64,000 nucleotides of DNA, from NCBI GenBank assembly GCA_003225055.1, contig QIAU01000139.1, positions 20,988-84,987 on the forward strand. The letters are read 5' to 3'. The DNA comes from Acidobacteriota bacterium (GTDB lineage: Bacteria; Acidobacteriota; Terriglobia; Terriglobales; Acidobacteriaceae). This document shows, in pieces, positions 27,759-36,210 of the stretch. The stretch's first letter is position 1, and every line of letters begins with the position of its first letter. The notes beneath the pieces are model-generated. The model was not told where the DNA came from, searched no databases, and was given only the letters and a program-made list of their open reading frames with translations. The position numbers were made by a program, and so were the translations under genes.

Positions 27759-28258
27759 TTATCTCGCTACCCGCGCCAGAAGAGGCCCCAACATCGCCAT
27801 GATAAGAACGTAGACAGCCGAGAGCGGCCGAGGCACAGCTCCAAGCCCCGCAATGACAATGGAGGACTCGCCGCGTGCAACGTTTCCATCCCCACCTGGA
27901 GACGCCCTCCTTGGTCAATGCCTGCATGACGAGCCGCCCAGTATCCTGTCACCACCTTCGTGACAGTCGTGAGCGCTGCTACCCCCACAGCAAACGGCAA
28001 GGCCGGGACGAGGCTCGCTGGATCAATCTCTAACCCGAAGAAGAAAAAGAACATCGCGGCGAACAGGTCTCTTAGAGGGCTGACGAGGCGGTGCGCCTGC
28101 TCCGCGACCGAGCCGGACCGTGCGATGTCGACCCGAAATGCTCCAATGGCTTGCCGAAACCTGGAATCGCTGTACCACACCAGCCACCAACAGCACGGTA
28201 CCAAAGATCGTCAGCAGAATGACTTCGTCCGATTCGTGGGCGACAAGTCGGCTTGGCC
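27759..28258 (-). pseudogene. Frameshifted remnant of a CPA2/Kef-type cation antiporter
   Basis: On the minus strand, pieces of a cation:proton antiporter are spread over at least three frames: LVAHESDEVILLTIFGTVLL near 28200-28250, SVAEQAHRLVSPLRDLFAAM and MFFFFFGLEIDPASLVPALP in the middle, and the end AMLGPLLARVAR followed by TAA at 27759-27761. Frame changes occur near 28140 and again near 27890, and everything upstream of about 28258 is missing. Only the C-terminal third of the membrane domain survives, so no function is expected. It overlaps nothing and lies between the NRAMP gene and the GH16 gene. Confidence 0.75.
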
Positions 28259-28368
28259 CCGCTCGGCGCCAGTGTTAAGTCGAATCGGGCTCCACCTCAA
28301 CCTCACCTCGCTTGAATGTGTGGAATACAGAATTCCCTGTATTTACACCAACTTCCTTGAAAGTAAAT

Positions 28369-28433
28369 TATTCACTCACTCGATTTAAGTTATTCACTCA
28401 GTTGACTTAACTATTCACCCACTCGATTTAAGA
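28369..28433. repeat. Three imperfect 21-22-bp tandem repeats upstream of the GH16 gene
   Basis: Units beginning TATTCACTCACTCGATTTAA start at 28369, 28391 and 28412; the middle unit reads TATTCACTCAGTTGACTTAA and the third TATTCACCCACTCGATTTAA. The period is two helical turns, so a bound protein would sit on one face of the DNA. The array ends about 30 bases before the GH16 start codon, close enough to control transcription. No matching regulator is known to me. Confidence 0.7.
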
Positions 28434-28465
28434 AGAATTGAAAGAATAATAAGGAGCTGAACGCC

Positions 28466-30250
28466 ATGCCGCCAGGACGCAGAAAAATCCACAGCTTCGT
28501 TGCCCTATTGGTTTTGATCTTTTTCAGTCCGAGTCTGGCCCAATCCCAAACCACTCAGGGAAGCAACGGGTGGCAGCTTGTATGGTCAGACGAATTTAAT
28601 GGAGCCGCGGGCTCTGTGCCAGATTCCCGCAAATGGACCTACGATGTCGGCGGCGGTGGATGGGGCAACAATGAGGAAGAGGTGTACTGTGCGGCCGGCT
28701 CCGACGTCAGCCCCTGCAGCCCGCTGACGCCCAACGCCGTTCTCGACGGCCAGGGCAATCTGGTCATTTCGGCCATCCATAACAATGGCGCTTGGACTTC
28801 AGCCCGCATGAAGAGCGAGGGCATGGAGAACCTCCAGTACGGACGCATCGAAGCGCGCATGCAACTGCCTATGGGAGCTGGCGTTTGGCCGGCGTTTTGG
28901 CTTCTTGGATCGAACATCCATACCTCCGGCTGGCCCCTCTGTGGCGAGATGGACGTCATGGAATGGGTACCGCAGTACGGACCGTCGAAGACTTCGTCCA
29001 CGGTTCATGGACCGTTTTCCGGCGGAAACGGTGTTGGCTCGTCGTTTACTTTTCCCAACGGTGGCACAGTAAGGGACTTTCATACGTATGGGATTATTTG
29101 GTCTCCGAACCAGGCGCAGTTCTATCGGGACGACCCTAGCGCGCCTTATTTCACCATCCAGAACACCAGCGACATTCCGGGCGACTGGGTGTTCAATCAT
29201 GACTTTTTTCTTATCATGAATCTGGCGATGGGTGGCTATTTCCCCGGATACACAGACAGCACGACGCCGAACCCAGCGGTGATGCTAGTGGATTATGTGC
29301 GGATCTATCGGGCTGCGCACACGCCAGCCGCAGGACCCTTGACGATTAATGCCGGCGGGGTTGCGCAGGGCAGTTTCTTTGCAGATACAAATTTTACCGG
29401 CGGCAAGACGGTCTCGACGGAGGCTGCAATAGATACCTCGCTTATTCCTGCGCCCGTACCTCCGCAAGCTGTTTACCAGACCGCGCGCGCGGGCGAGTCG
29501 CAATACACGATTCGAGATTTGGTTCCTTATGCGCCCTATAACGTGCAGTTACACTTTGCCGAAACTCAGGTCAATGGACCGGGAGAGCGTCGGTTCAGCG
29601 TAACTATTAATAGTCAAACGGTTCTGAATCGCTTCGACATTTTTGCTGCCGCTGGAGGCAAAAATAAAGCCATCGAGGAGAACTTTAAAGCCAACGCCGA
29701 CGAGTACGGGAATATCGTAGTCCAGTTGACTCCTCGCGCTCCCGCTCAACCGCTGATCAGCGGCCTGGTGGTCAGTCAGACCACCGATAATGAACCGACC
29801 AGTGGCCCGGTATTACTCGACTCGGGCGGTGGCGAGGTCGGCAACTTCATCGCCGACACTGACTTTTCTGGAGGGAACCAGGCCAGTAGCTTCGCTCCGG
29901 TTGACACCTCCCTCATATCCAGCCCGGTTCCGCCGCAGGCAGTTTTCCAAAGTGAGCGCTGGGCGCCAAGCACTTACACGATTGGCGGTTTCACGCCGGG
30001 AACCAGGCATACCGTCACGCTGTACTTCAACGAGATCTACTGGAGCCAACCAACCCAGCGACAATTTAATGTTCTGATCAATGGCTCGCAAGTGCTCACC
30101 AACTTCGATATCGTTGGCATGACTGGGGCGAAGAACAAGGCCGTTGAGGAGCAGTTCCAGGCGACGGCTAATTCGGAGGGGCAGATCGTAATCCAACTTA
30201 CGCGCGGTGCCCGAGATCAGCCGAAGATCAGTGGCATCGCCGTGAATTGA
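28466..30250 (+). CDS. Secreted GH16 beta-glucanase with two malectin-like repeats
   Basis: A 594-residue exported enzyme. Signal peptide about residues 1-27 (FVALLVLIFFSPSLAQS). Residues about 33-287 are a family 16 glycoside hydrolase: WQLVWSDEFNG, RIEARMQLPMGAGVWPAFWL and the catalytic GEMDVMEW with Glu161 (nucleophile), Asp163 and Glu166 (acid/base). Laminarinase-type beta-1,3(1,4)-glucan hydrolysis is likely. Two homologous malectin/CBM-like domains follow, about 292-440 and 450-594, each with ADT(N/D)F(T/S)GG, PPQAV(Y/F)Q, GKNKA(I/V)E and QPxISG. AAGGAGCTGAACGCC precedes the ATG. Tandem operator-like repeats lie just upstream and a pullulanase gene follows on the same strand, indicating extracellular polysaccharide use. 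Confidence 0.9.
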   Translation: MPPGRRKIHSFVALLVLIFFSPSLAQSQTTQGSNGWQLVWSDEFNGAAGSVPDSRKWTYDVGGGGWGNNEEEVYCAAGSDVSPCSPLTPNAVLDGQGNLVISAIHNNGAWTSARMKSEGMENLQYGRIEARMQLPMGAGVWPAFWLLGSNIHTSGWPLCGEMDVMEWVPQYGPSKTSSTVHGPFSGGNGVGSSFTFPNGGTVRDFHTYGIIWSPNQAQFYRDDPSAPYFTIQNTSDIPGDWVFNHDFFLIMNLAMGGYFPGYTDSTTPNPAVMLVDYVRIYRAAHTPAAGPLTINAGGVAQGSFFADTNFTGGKTVSTEAAIDTSLIPAPVPPQAVYQTARAGESQYTIRDLVPYAPYNVQLHFAETQVNGPGERRFSVTINSQTVLNRFDIFAAAGGKNKAIEENFKANADEYGNIVVQLTPRAPAQPLISGLVVSQTTDNEPTSGPVLLDSGGGEVGNFIADTDFSGGNQASSFAPVDTSLISSPVPPQAVFQSERWAPSTYTIGGFTPGTRHTVTLYFNEIYWSQPTQRQFNVLINGSQVLTNFDIVGMTGAKNKAVEEQFQATANSEGQIVIQLTRGARDQPKISGIAVN

Positions 30251-30442
30251 ACTGGCCGGATTGAAAAGGGTCACACCAGGAGCGGCAGCGATTTATTACC
30301 GGGGAAAGCGAAAGTGCGCTCGAATGGGTGAAACCACTAGTCCGATTCCTCGGCCAACTACGCGGATGAATGATTAACGTAGGGCTTGCCTAGATCGGTA
30401 GATCGAAGGATGATCCGCCTGCTTCCCTTACTGGGCAATCCG

Positions 30443-30468
30443 GTCGATGTGCAGAGTCGATGTGCACA
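30443..30468. repeat. 13-bp tandem repeat
   Basis: GTCGATGTGCA at 30443-30453 recurs at 30456-30466 with a 13-bp period (GTCGATGTGCAGA then GTCGATGTGCACA). One mismatch over two units. Confidence 0.6.
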
Positions 30469-30529
30469 GTGGTTGGGAAGTTAGTTCTAGTTCGGCACCC
30501 GTAAACGCAATTGGAACGTCTGCAAGAAG

Positions 30530-30557
30530 TGCAAAATTCTCTGTGCAAAATTCTCTG
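30530..30557. repeat. Perfect 14-bp tandem repeat upstream of the pullulanase gene
   Basis: TGCAAAATTCTCTG is repeated without a gap at 30530-30543 and 30544-30557, directly followed by TTGACG, a possible -35 element. About 130 bases before the pullulanase start. Confidence 0.65.
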
Positions 30558-30686
30558 TTGACGCGGAGGTTTTAGCCCACTAGGATTAACGCCGCTCTAA
30601 GAGGCGAAGGGTTGCCTCGGACGCACCGTAGCATTCTGCCTAGCACTCTACCGACCACCCTCACAGCTTATCGGGAGGTCCTTTCC

Positions 30687-33600
30687 ATGACGTCCAGAAT
30701 AAAGGCTGCCCATTGGCAGGCCAAACTCTCATTCAGCCTGCTGCTCTTTCTACTTTGCTTTTGTCGCACCCCGGCCCGGGCGGCGTCAGAGCCGCCCATT
30801 CCATCCGGAGAGGTGCGTATTCATTATTTCCGGCCCGATGGCAACTACGCCGGGTGGGCACTCTACACATGGAATGCATCTACCGAAAACGCCCTCTGGT
30901 GCCAGAGTGAGGTCGCAATCACGGGAACCGACAGTTTTGGCGTCTATTTCGACGTTACCGTAAACCCCGCTCAAGGCAACCCGGTTGGCGACCTGGGCTT
31001 CATCATCAATAACTGTGCTCAAGGACAAGTCAAGGATCCGGGGCCAGACCAGCATCTCCAAATCACCCAGTACAACGAGGCTTGGGTCATTCACGCCGAC
31101 GCTACTGTCTTCACCAGCCAGCCGACGCCGCAACAAATCGCAAACGCAATCCTCAGCATAGAGCAGGCTTATTGGCTCGATCGTACCCACCTGGCCGTTC
31201 AGCCGCAGTACATCCAGAGCGGGGCTACCTATGCGCTCAGTACCAGCTTGACCGGCGGCCTAAATTTGGTCAGCACCGGTATCACCGGCGGCACGCAAAT
31301 CCCGCTAACGGCCGGTGGAGCGCTGTCCCAAGATGAGCTGATGCGCTATCCGCAGCTGGCTAGTTATGCGGTGCTTCAGGTGCCCGCGAGCGGGGATCTT
31401 GGTACGGTGAAGCAGGCGCTCAAGGGAGAGCTTGCGCTCTCGGTTGTGGGACAAAACGGCCGACTGCAGTATGCCACGGGGATTCAAACTGCCGCGGTGT
31501 TGGACGACCTCTACTATTATCCCGGGAAGCTCGGTGTCGTCTTCCACGAGAATTCCTACCCGGTGAGGATCAAGTTGTGGGCACCAACTGCCCAGTCGGT
31601 GTCGTTGCTGATCTTCGATCACGAGAACGACACAATAGCATCCGCAACCATTCCCATGCGGGAAAACAACGGTGTCTGGGTGGCGAATGGCACGAGTGAC
31701 TGGATAGGCAAGTACTACCTTTACCGCCTAAGCGTGTGGGTACCGATCGATGCAGCCGTAGATACCAACGTGACGACAGATCCGTATTCGGTCGACATCG
31801 CATTGAACGGGACGAAGAGTCGAATCATCGATCTCGATTCCGGAGCAACGAAGCCCCCGGGATGGGACCACCTGGCTTCGCCCCCGCTGCGCAGCTTCAG
31901 CGATATGAGCTTGTACGAACTACATATCCGCGACTTCAGCGTGAATGACATGACCGTTCCATGGGCACATCGCGGTACTTACGAAGCTTTTGCCGATCAG
32001 AACTCAGATGGAATGCGACATCTGCGTGACCTCGCCACAAGCGGATTGAGGGCGGTGCATATTCTCCCGTCGTTTCACTTTGCGAGCGTGAACGAAGACA
32101 AGTCCACGTGGAGGACGACCGGCGACCTCTCGCAGTATCCGCCGAACGGGCAACAGCAACAGGCGGCGGTAACCGCGATTCAAGGCAGCGATGCCTACAA
32201 CTGGGGTTATGACCCTGTTCACTATATGAGCCCCGCAGGCAGCTACGCGATGGTTCCTGAAAATCGCGTACGCGAGTACCGCACGATGGTGATGGGGCTG
32301 CACAAAGCCGGGTTACGCGTTGTTCAAGACGTCGTCTTCAATCACACCAGCGCTTACGGCGAGGGGCCAAACTCGAATCTCGATGAGGTGGTGCCCGGAT
32401 ATTACCACCGGCTGGACGCGAATGGAAATCTGGAGACGGGTTCCTGCTGCCCGGATACAGCCAGCGAACATCGCATGATGGAAAAGCTGATGATCGACGC
32501 GCTCGTGCTCAATGCGCGCGAGTACAAGATCGACGGCTTCCGCTTCGACATTATGAGTTTTCACTTCCTCTACAATATGCGGCACATTCAGGCCGCACTT
32601 CAGGCGTTGACCCCGGAAAAGGACGGCGTGGATGGGTCGAGGATTTACTTGTACGGGGAAGGATGGAACTTCGGCGATACGGCGAATAACCAGATCGGGC
32701 CGCACGCCGGCCAGCTCGATCTATACGGTTTTGGAATTGGCACATTCAACGACCGGATTCGCGACGGCATTCGCGGCGGCAGCCCCTTCACCGATGAGCG
32801 GGTGCAGGGATTTGCAACCGGACTGTTTACCGATCCTAGCGACTACACCAATCAGAACCCGCCGCAAGCCGGTCAGCAAAATCAACTGCTCCAGTATGCT
32901 GACTGGATTCGGATTGGCCTTAGCGGCAACTTGCGCGATTACAGCTTCACTAATGGTGCGGGTGTCACGGTCACCGGAGCACAGGTGGATTACAACGGTC
33001 AACCGGCCGGATACACAGCGACGCCAATCGAGGCAGTAAATTACTGTTCGGTTCACGATAATCAGGATCTATTCGATGCGGTGCAGTTGAAATCCAGCTT
33101 CAACGACAGTATCGCCACCCGCGCACGCCGGCAGGTGCTGGCCATGAGCCTGGTCCTGCTGGGGCAAGGCGTCCCGTTCTTTCAGGCTGGCGACGACATC
33201 TTGCGATCCAAGGACATGGACCAGAACAGTTATGATTCCGGCGACTGGTTCAACAAAATCGACTGGAGCGGGAAAACGGCAAACTGGGGGATTGGCCTGC
33301 CCCTGGCGAGCCAGAACCGCGGCCAATGGCCCCTCATGATGCCGCTCCTCAGCAACCCCGCCTATACACCGCAACCGCAGGACATCGCGTACAGCAGTGA
33401 TGCATTTCGTGAGTTTATGCAGATCCGCTACAGCTCGGGGTTATTCCGCATGCCGACCTTCGGGGAGGTCCAGCAGAATCTCACGTTCCTGAACACCGGC
33501 CAAAACCAGATACCGGGGCTGATCGTGATGAAACTGGATGCCAACGGCCGGGATTACGGCCCCTATGCAGGTATATTGGTGATCTTCAACGCCACGAATC

Positions 33601-33770
33601 AGCAGGTGACCTTTACGGATGCCAGTCTCGAGGGGACTCATTTGCATCTGCATCCGGTCGAGCAAACGTCCAGTGACACGCTGACTCGGCAATCCACTTT
33701 CAATTCCAAGGAAGGAGCCGCCATTGTCTCCGCTGTGACGACAGCGGTCTTTGTGAGCGAAGCCAAATAA
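30687..33770 (+). CDS. pulA: Secreted type I pullulanase (GH13)
   Basis: A 1027-residue debranching enzyme hydrolysing alpha-1,6 links in pullulan and amylopectin. The frame reaches a TTG at 30612, but the ATG at 30687 has GGGAGGT eight bases upstream and opens a proper signal peptide (SFSLLLFLLCFC). A CBM41 domain follows (VRIHYFRPDGNYAGWALYTW), then a CBM48-like sandwich (YPVRIKLWAPTAQSVSLLIF), then the GH13 barrel. Type I marker YNWGYDP is present. Catalytic regions: DVVFNHTS (Asp548), GFRFDIMSFH with nucleophile Asp621, YGEGWNFG with acid/base Glu658 and SVHDNQ with Asp791; all key residues are intact. Partner of the GH16 enzyme in polysaccharide use. Confidence 0.95.
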   Translation: MTSRIKAAHWQAKLSFSLLLFLLCFCRTPARAASEPPIPSGEVRIHYFRPDGNYAGWALYTWNASTENALWCQSEVAITGTDSFGVYFDVTVNPAQGNPVGDLGFIINNCAQGQVKDPGPDQHLQITQYNEAWVIHADATVFTSQPTPQQIANAILSIEQAYWLDRTHLAVQPQYIQSGATYALSTSLTGGLNLVSTGITGGTQIPLTAGGALSQDELMRYPQLASYAVLQVPASGDLGTVKQALKGELALSVVGQNGRLQYATGIQTAAVLDDLYYYPGKLGVVFHENSYPVRIKLWAPTAQSVSLLIFDHENDTIASATIPMRENNGVWVANGTSDWIGKYYLYRLSVWVPIDAAVDTNVTTDPYSVDIALNGTKSRIIDLDSGATKPPGWDHLASPPLRSFSDMSLYELHIRDFSVNDMTVPWAHRGTYEAFADQNSDGMRHLRDLATSGLRAVHILPSFHFASVNEDKSTWRTTGDLSQYPPNGQQQQAAVTAIQGSDAYNWGYDPVHYMSPAGSYAMVPENRVREYRTMVMGLHKAGLRVVQDVVFNHTSAYGEGPNSNLDEVVPGYYHRLDANGNLETGSCCPDTASEHRMMEKLMIDALVLNAREYKIDGFRFDIMSFHFLYNMRHIQAALQALTPEKDGVDGSRIYLYGEGWNFGDTANNQIGPHAGQLDLYGFGIGTFNDRIRDGIRGGSPFTDERVQGFATGLFTDPSDYTNQNPPQAGQQNQLLQYADWIRIGLSGNLRDYSFTNGAGVTVTGAQVDYNGQPAGYTATPIEAVNYCSVHDNQDLFDAVQLKSSFNDSIATRARRQVLAMSLVLLGQGVPFFQAGDDILRSKDMDQNSYDSGDWFNKIDWSGKTANWGIGLPLASQNRGQWPLMMPLLSNPAYTPQPQDIAYSSDAFREFMQIRYSSGLFRMPTFGEVQQNLTFLNTGQNQIPGLIVMKLDANGRDYGPYAGILVIFNATNQQVTFTDASLEGTHLHLHPVEQTSSDTLTRQSTFNSKEGAAIVSAVTTAVFVSEAK

Positions 33771-34163
33771 GAGGAGGCCCGCTCGGTCAGCGCAGCCGAT
33801 CGGCGCGTCGCACAAACAGCGCTGGAATAATCGCATCTCGTGCCTGTCATTCGCCGAAATTCTGGTCAGCCTTGAAATCATCAGCAGCTTGCACACTTTC
33901 TCAATCTGCATTCACTCGAGTTTGTTTGCTTCGGTATGCTGGTATGCTTGACGTAACACCTAAATGCTGGATCATGATCGTCAGTTGCCGGATAAGCGGA
34001 CAAAGACCAGGATGGTGTACCGCCCGCTTTGACCCGAACCGAAGCGGCACAGCACGAGTACCAACAGACGTTCGGCGCCAAAACCCACGCTTCACCCCGT
34101 GTTTAGTCCCTTGATCGTTGGGGGGCGCGCTTGTTGTGCTGGCCGGCTTCTCTTGCTCGACTT
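33771..34163. other. Intergenic region after the pullulanase gene
   Basis: About 390 bases between the pullulanase stop and the TatA stop, which converge. No gene, repeat or clear terminator was recognised. Confidence 0.4.
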
Positions 34164-34301
34164 TCATTGCTGACTTGAAGCCCCGAATAGCTCTCTGATA
34201 CCTTTGCCGAGTTCGGGAAGCTTTTTCGGTCCGAACATCAGCAGAGCAATTCCGAAGACAACCAGCAGATGCCTAGGGTGAAACACCTGAGTAAGGCCCA
34301 T
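34164..34301 (-). CDS. tatA: TatA/E-like protein, very short
   Basis: Forty-five residues from the ATG at 34301: MGLTQVFHPRHLLVVFGIAL followed by LMFGPKKLPELGKGIRELFG. The single membrane helix, the FGPKKLPELGKG hinge and the start of the amphipathic helix are exactly those of TatA, the pore-forming subunit of twin-arginine export. Usual TatA proteins are 60-90 residues with a longer amphipathic helix and acidic tail; here the protein ends at ASSQQ. The open frame continues upstream to 34613 but that part is unlike TatA. No strong ribosome-binding site. tatB and tatC are not nearby. A Tat-type signal is seen on the hydrolase at 62321. Confidence 0.65.
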   Translation of the reverse strand: MGLTQVFHPRHLLVVFGIALLMFGPKKLPELGKGIRELFGASSQQ

Positions 34302-34406
34302 GCCCGGGACGGACTCGACAAGAGCTGCCCATGCAACGATTTCGATCCGGCTTACATCAGATCTCAAAGCCGTCGGTGCAGCAACCAAGTCGTCGAGATA
34401 AGCCTT

Positions 34407-35873
34407 ATGTGTCGTCTTCTGCTTTGGGCTGTTCTTTTCCTTCTCCCGTGGAACTGGACCTGGGGGCAGACTCTGACTCGCCGCCCAGAACAACCTGGAC
34501 CGGCAAGTAGCAGCGCGATTCTCTCCCGTCTCTTGACGGTACCCACCGGCACCCCGTTGAAGATCGGCCTCGATCAGGAGGTGCGCGTGCAAAAAGTCGG
34601 ACAACTTGTTCACGGAAAAATAGTCGAGCCGGTGTATGCGTTCGACAAGCTAGTCGTTCCGGCCGGGACTGAAGTCGTTGGCAAGATCTCAGCCATTGAT
34701 CCAGTCCCAAAGACACGGCGCATCGTGGCCGCCATGAATGGCGAGTTCTCGCCTTCCCGGCAAGTGCATGTTGACTTCAGCGAACTCGTGATGGCGGATG
34801 GGAGGCATGTCCCGCTCGAGAGCGATGTTAGCCCAGGATCCGGCGGTGTTCTGCAATTCGTGCCTGCCAGCGAAAAAGAAAGACAGAAACAGGGTAAGAA
34901 AGACGAAGCCAGGAGCGCTGCTTCACGAAGGATCGGGGAAGCTAAGAAGGAAATTAAGCGGCAGTGGGATTTCGCCAAGAGGCAGCTGCACGAACCAGGG
35001 AAGAAGCACCGACTGGAGCGATTCGCGGTCGCACAACTTCCATACCATCCTCAGTACATGGCTCCTGGGACCAGCTTTAGCGCGGACCTGCGACACCCGC
35101 TGGATTTCGGAGCTGAGCCCATTACGCCCGCGATACTCGAGCACATCGGGATGCCACCTCCTTCGGGTAGCGTTGTGCGCGCAGTACTGGTCACGCCCCT
35201 TAGTTCGGTGAATAGCAAGAAGGGGGATTCGGTGGAAGCAGTCATCACTCAGCCGCTCGTGGCCTCCGATCAATTATTACTTCCCGAGGGCAGCCGGCTG
35301 AGGGGCTCGGTCCTCGAAGTGAGTCCCGCGCGCAGGTTCGGCCGAAATGGACAGCTCCGCATCGTGTTTCATCAGGTTGTGCCAGCCGCCGGGATTGAAG
35401 AAAAGGTGGAAGCCAGCCTCGAAGGAGTGCACGTCGCCAAAGGAGAGCATCTGCAGCTTGATTCCGAGGGCGGCGCACAAGTCACCGCGCCCAAAACAAG
35501 GTATCTGACGACCGCGATTTCCGTCATGTTGGCCAGCTCCTCCGTCGCGGACGGTCACGGACGAGATACTGACGGCGATCTGCGGCGTGGCGGAGGCGGC
35601 GATGTGGGCAGCGGCGCGGCGAATGGCGCATCTGGCTTGCGGTTTGTGGGCACCATGGTAGGAGCGTTCGCCCATTCCCGGGTGGTGGCCTCAGGATTTG
35701 GGTTTTATGGAGCAGGCATGTCGGTGTATTCCCACTTTCTCGCCCGAGGGCGTGATGTGGTTTACCCGAAGGACATGTTGATGGTGATCGGGCTGGGGAC
35801 GAGGGAGAAGCAACCGCTGGCGGGAGCCGCGCCCACTACCAATCCGAGCCGACGGAATATAGGGCCACTTTAG
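34407..35873 (+). CDS. Secreted protein of unknown function with two similar beta-rich modules
   Basis: A 488-residue protein I cannot assign. The frame opens at 34269, but the ATG at 34407 begins a signal peptide (MCRLLLWAVLFLLPWNWTWG) and is preferred. Two modules share a pattern: a first with VPTGTPLKIGLDQEVRVQKV and VVPAGTEVVGKISAI, a second with PPPSGSVVRAVLVTPLSSVN and LLPEGSRLRGSVLEV. Both alternate a GT/GS-hydrophobic strand with a release-type phrase, recalling the beta-barrel of TrbI/VirB10-like proteins. Between them is a charged, probably helical linker (about residues 165-200, rich in Lys/Glu). A glycine-rich stretch and a hydrophobic segment (LRFVGTMVGAFAHSRVVA) sit near the C-terminus. 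Divergent from the TatA-like gene. Confidence 0.65.
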   Translation: MCRLLLWAVLFLLPWNWTWGQTLTRRPEQPGPASSSAILSRLLTVPTGTPLKIGLDQEVRVQKVGQLVHGKIVEPVYAFDKLVVPAGTEVVGKISAIDPVPKTRRIVAAMNGEFSPSRQVHVDFSELVMADGRHVPLESDVSPGSGGVLQFVPASEKERQKQGKKDEARSAASRRIGEAKKEIKRQWDFAKRQLHEPGKKHRLERFAVAQLPYHPQYMAPGTSFSADLRHPLDFGAEPITPAILEHIGMPPPSGSVVRAVLVTPLSSVNSKKGDSVEAVITQPLVASDQLLLPEGSRLRGSVLEVSPARRFGRNGQLRIVFHQVVPAAGIEEKVEASLEGVHVAKGEHLQLDSEGGAQVTAPKTRYLTTAISVMLASSSVADGHGRDTDGDLRRGGGGDVGSGAANGASGLRFVGTMVGAFAHSRVVASGFGFYGAGMSVYSHFLARGRDVVYPKDMLMVIGLGTREKQPLAGAAPTTNPSRRNIGPL

Positions 35874-36210
35874 GGCAGCTTCACAGGGAAGAGGCGCTCG
35901 ACTGGCTGAACCGTTATCTTGGCTGGTCAAGTAAGGACTGGAAGCGGTGCGGGAGACCCTTCGTCAAGGATATGAACCGCATTCGATTTCCAACTCGCCT
36001 TCGAGGATGTAGGACGCTCATCCTCACGATAGTGGATGCTCTCTGGTGCTCCATGGTGAGGCGGCAGGTTGCCCTCGGTCAGCGCGTAACCCTCGCGAGC
36101 CCTGAACAAACGTGGAAGCTGGCAGGGATTGACACACCTCTCCCCCCTTCCTGACGGCCCAAGCCGGGCCGTTTCTTAGTTCGCCCGGCGAACCGTGTTT
36201 CAACCACGGC
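35874..36210. other. Intergenic region with one terminator
   Basis: About 335 bases between a plus-strand and a minus-strand gene end. Apart from the terminator at 36154-36178 nothing convincing was found; a 60-codon plus-strand frame at 35972-36154 has no support. Confidence 0.4.
36154..36178 (+). terminator. Rho-independent terminator
   Basis: ACGGCCC at 36154-36160 pairs perfectly with GGGCCGT at 36166-36172 around AAGCC, followed by TTCTTA. The T-tract is on the plus strand only, so it ends transcripts coming from the gene at 34407-35873 and protects the convergent receptor gene. Confidence 0.6.

Larger units (their letters stand above)
30251..30686. other. Intergenic region between GH16 and pullulanase genes
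   Basis: About 435 bases without a gene. It carries two short perfect tandem repeats, annotated separately, and probably the pullulanase promoter. No terminator hairpin was seen after the GH16 stop. Confidence 0.4.

Noticed and set aside
28360..28440. Tandem repeats as a CRISPR array
   Set aside because: The 21-22-bp units are contiguous and imperfect with no spacers, and no cas genes are nearby.
35972..36154. Sixty-codon plus-strand frame before the terminator
   Set aside because: No ribosome-binding site or family similarity, and its end runs into the terminator stem.
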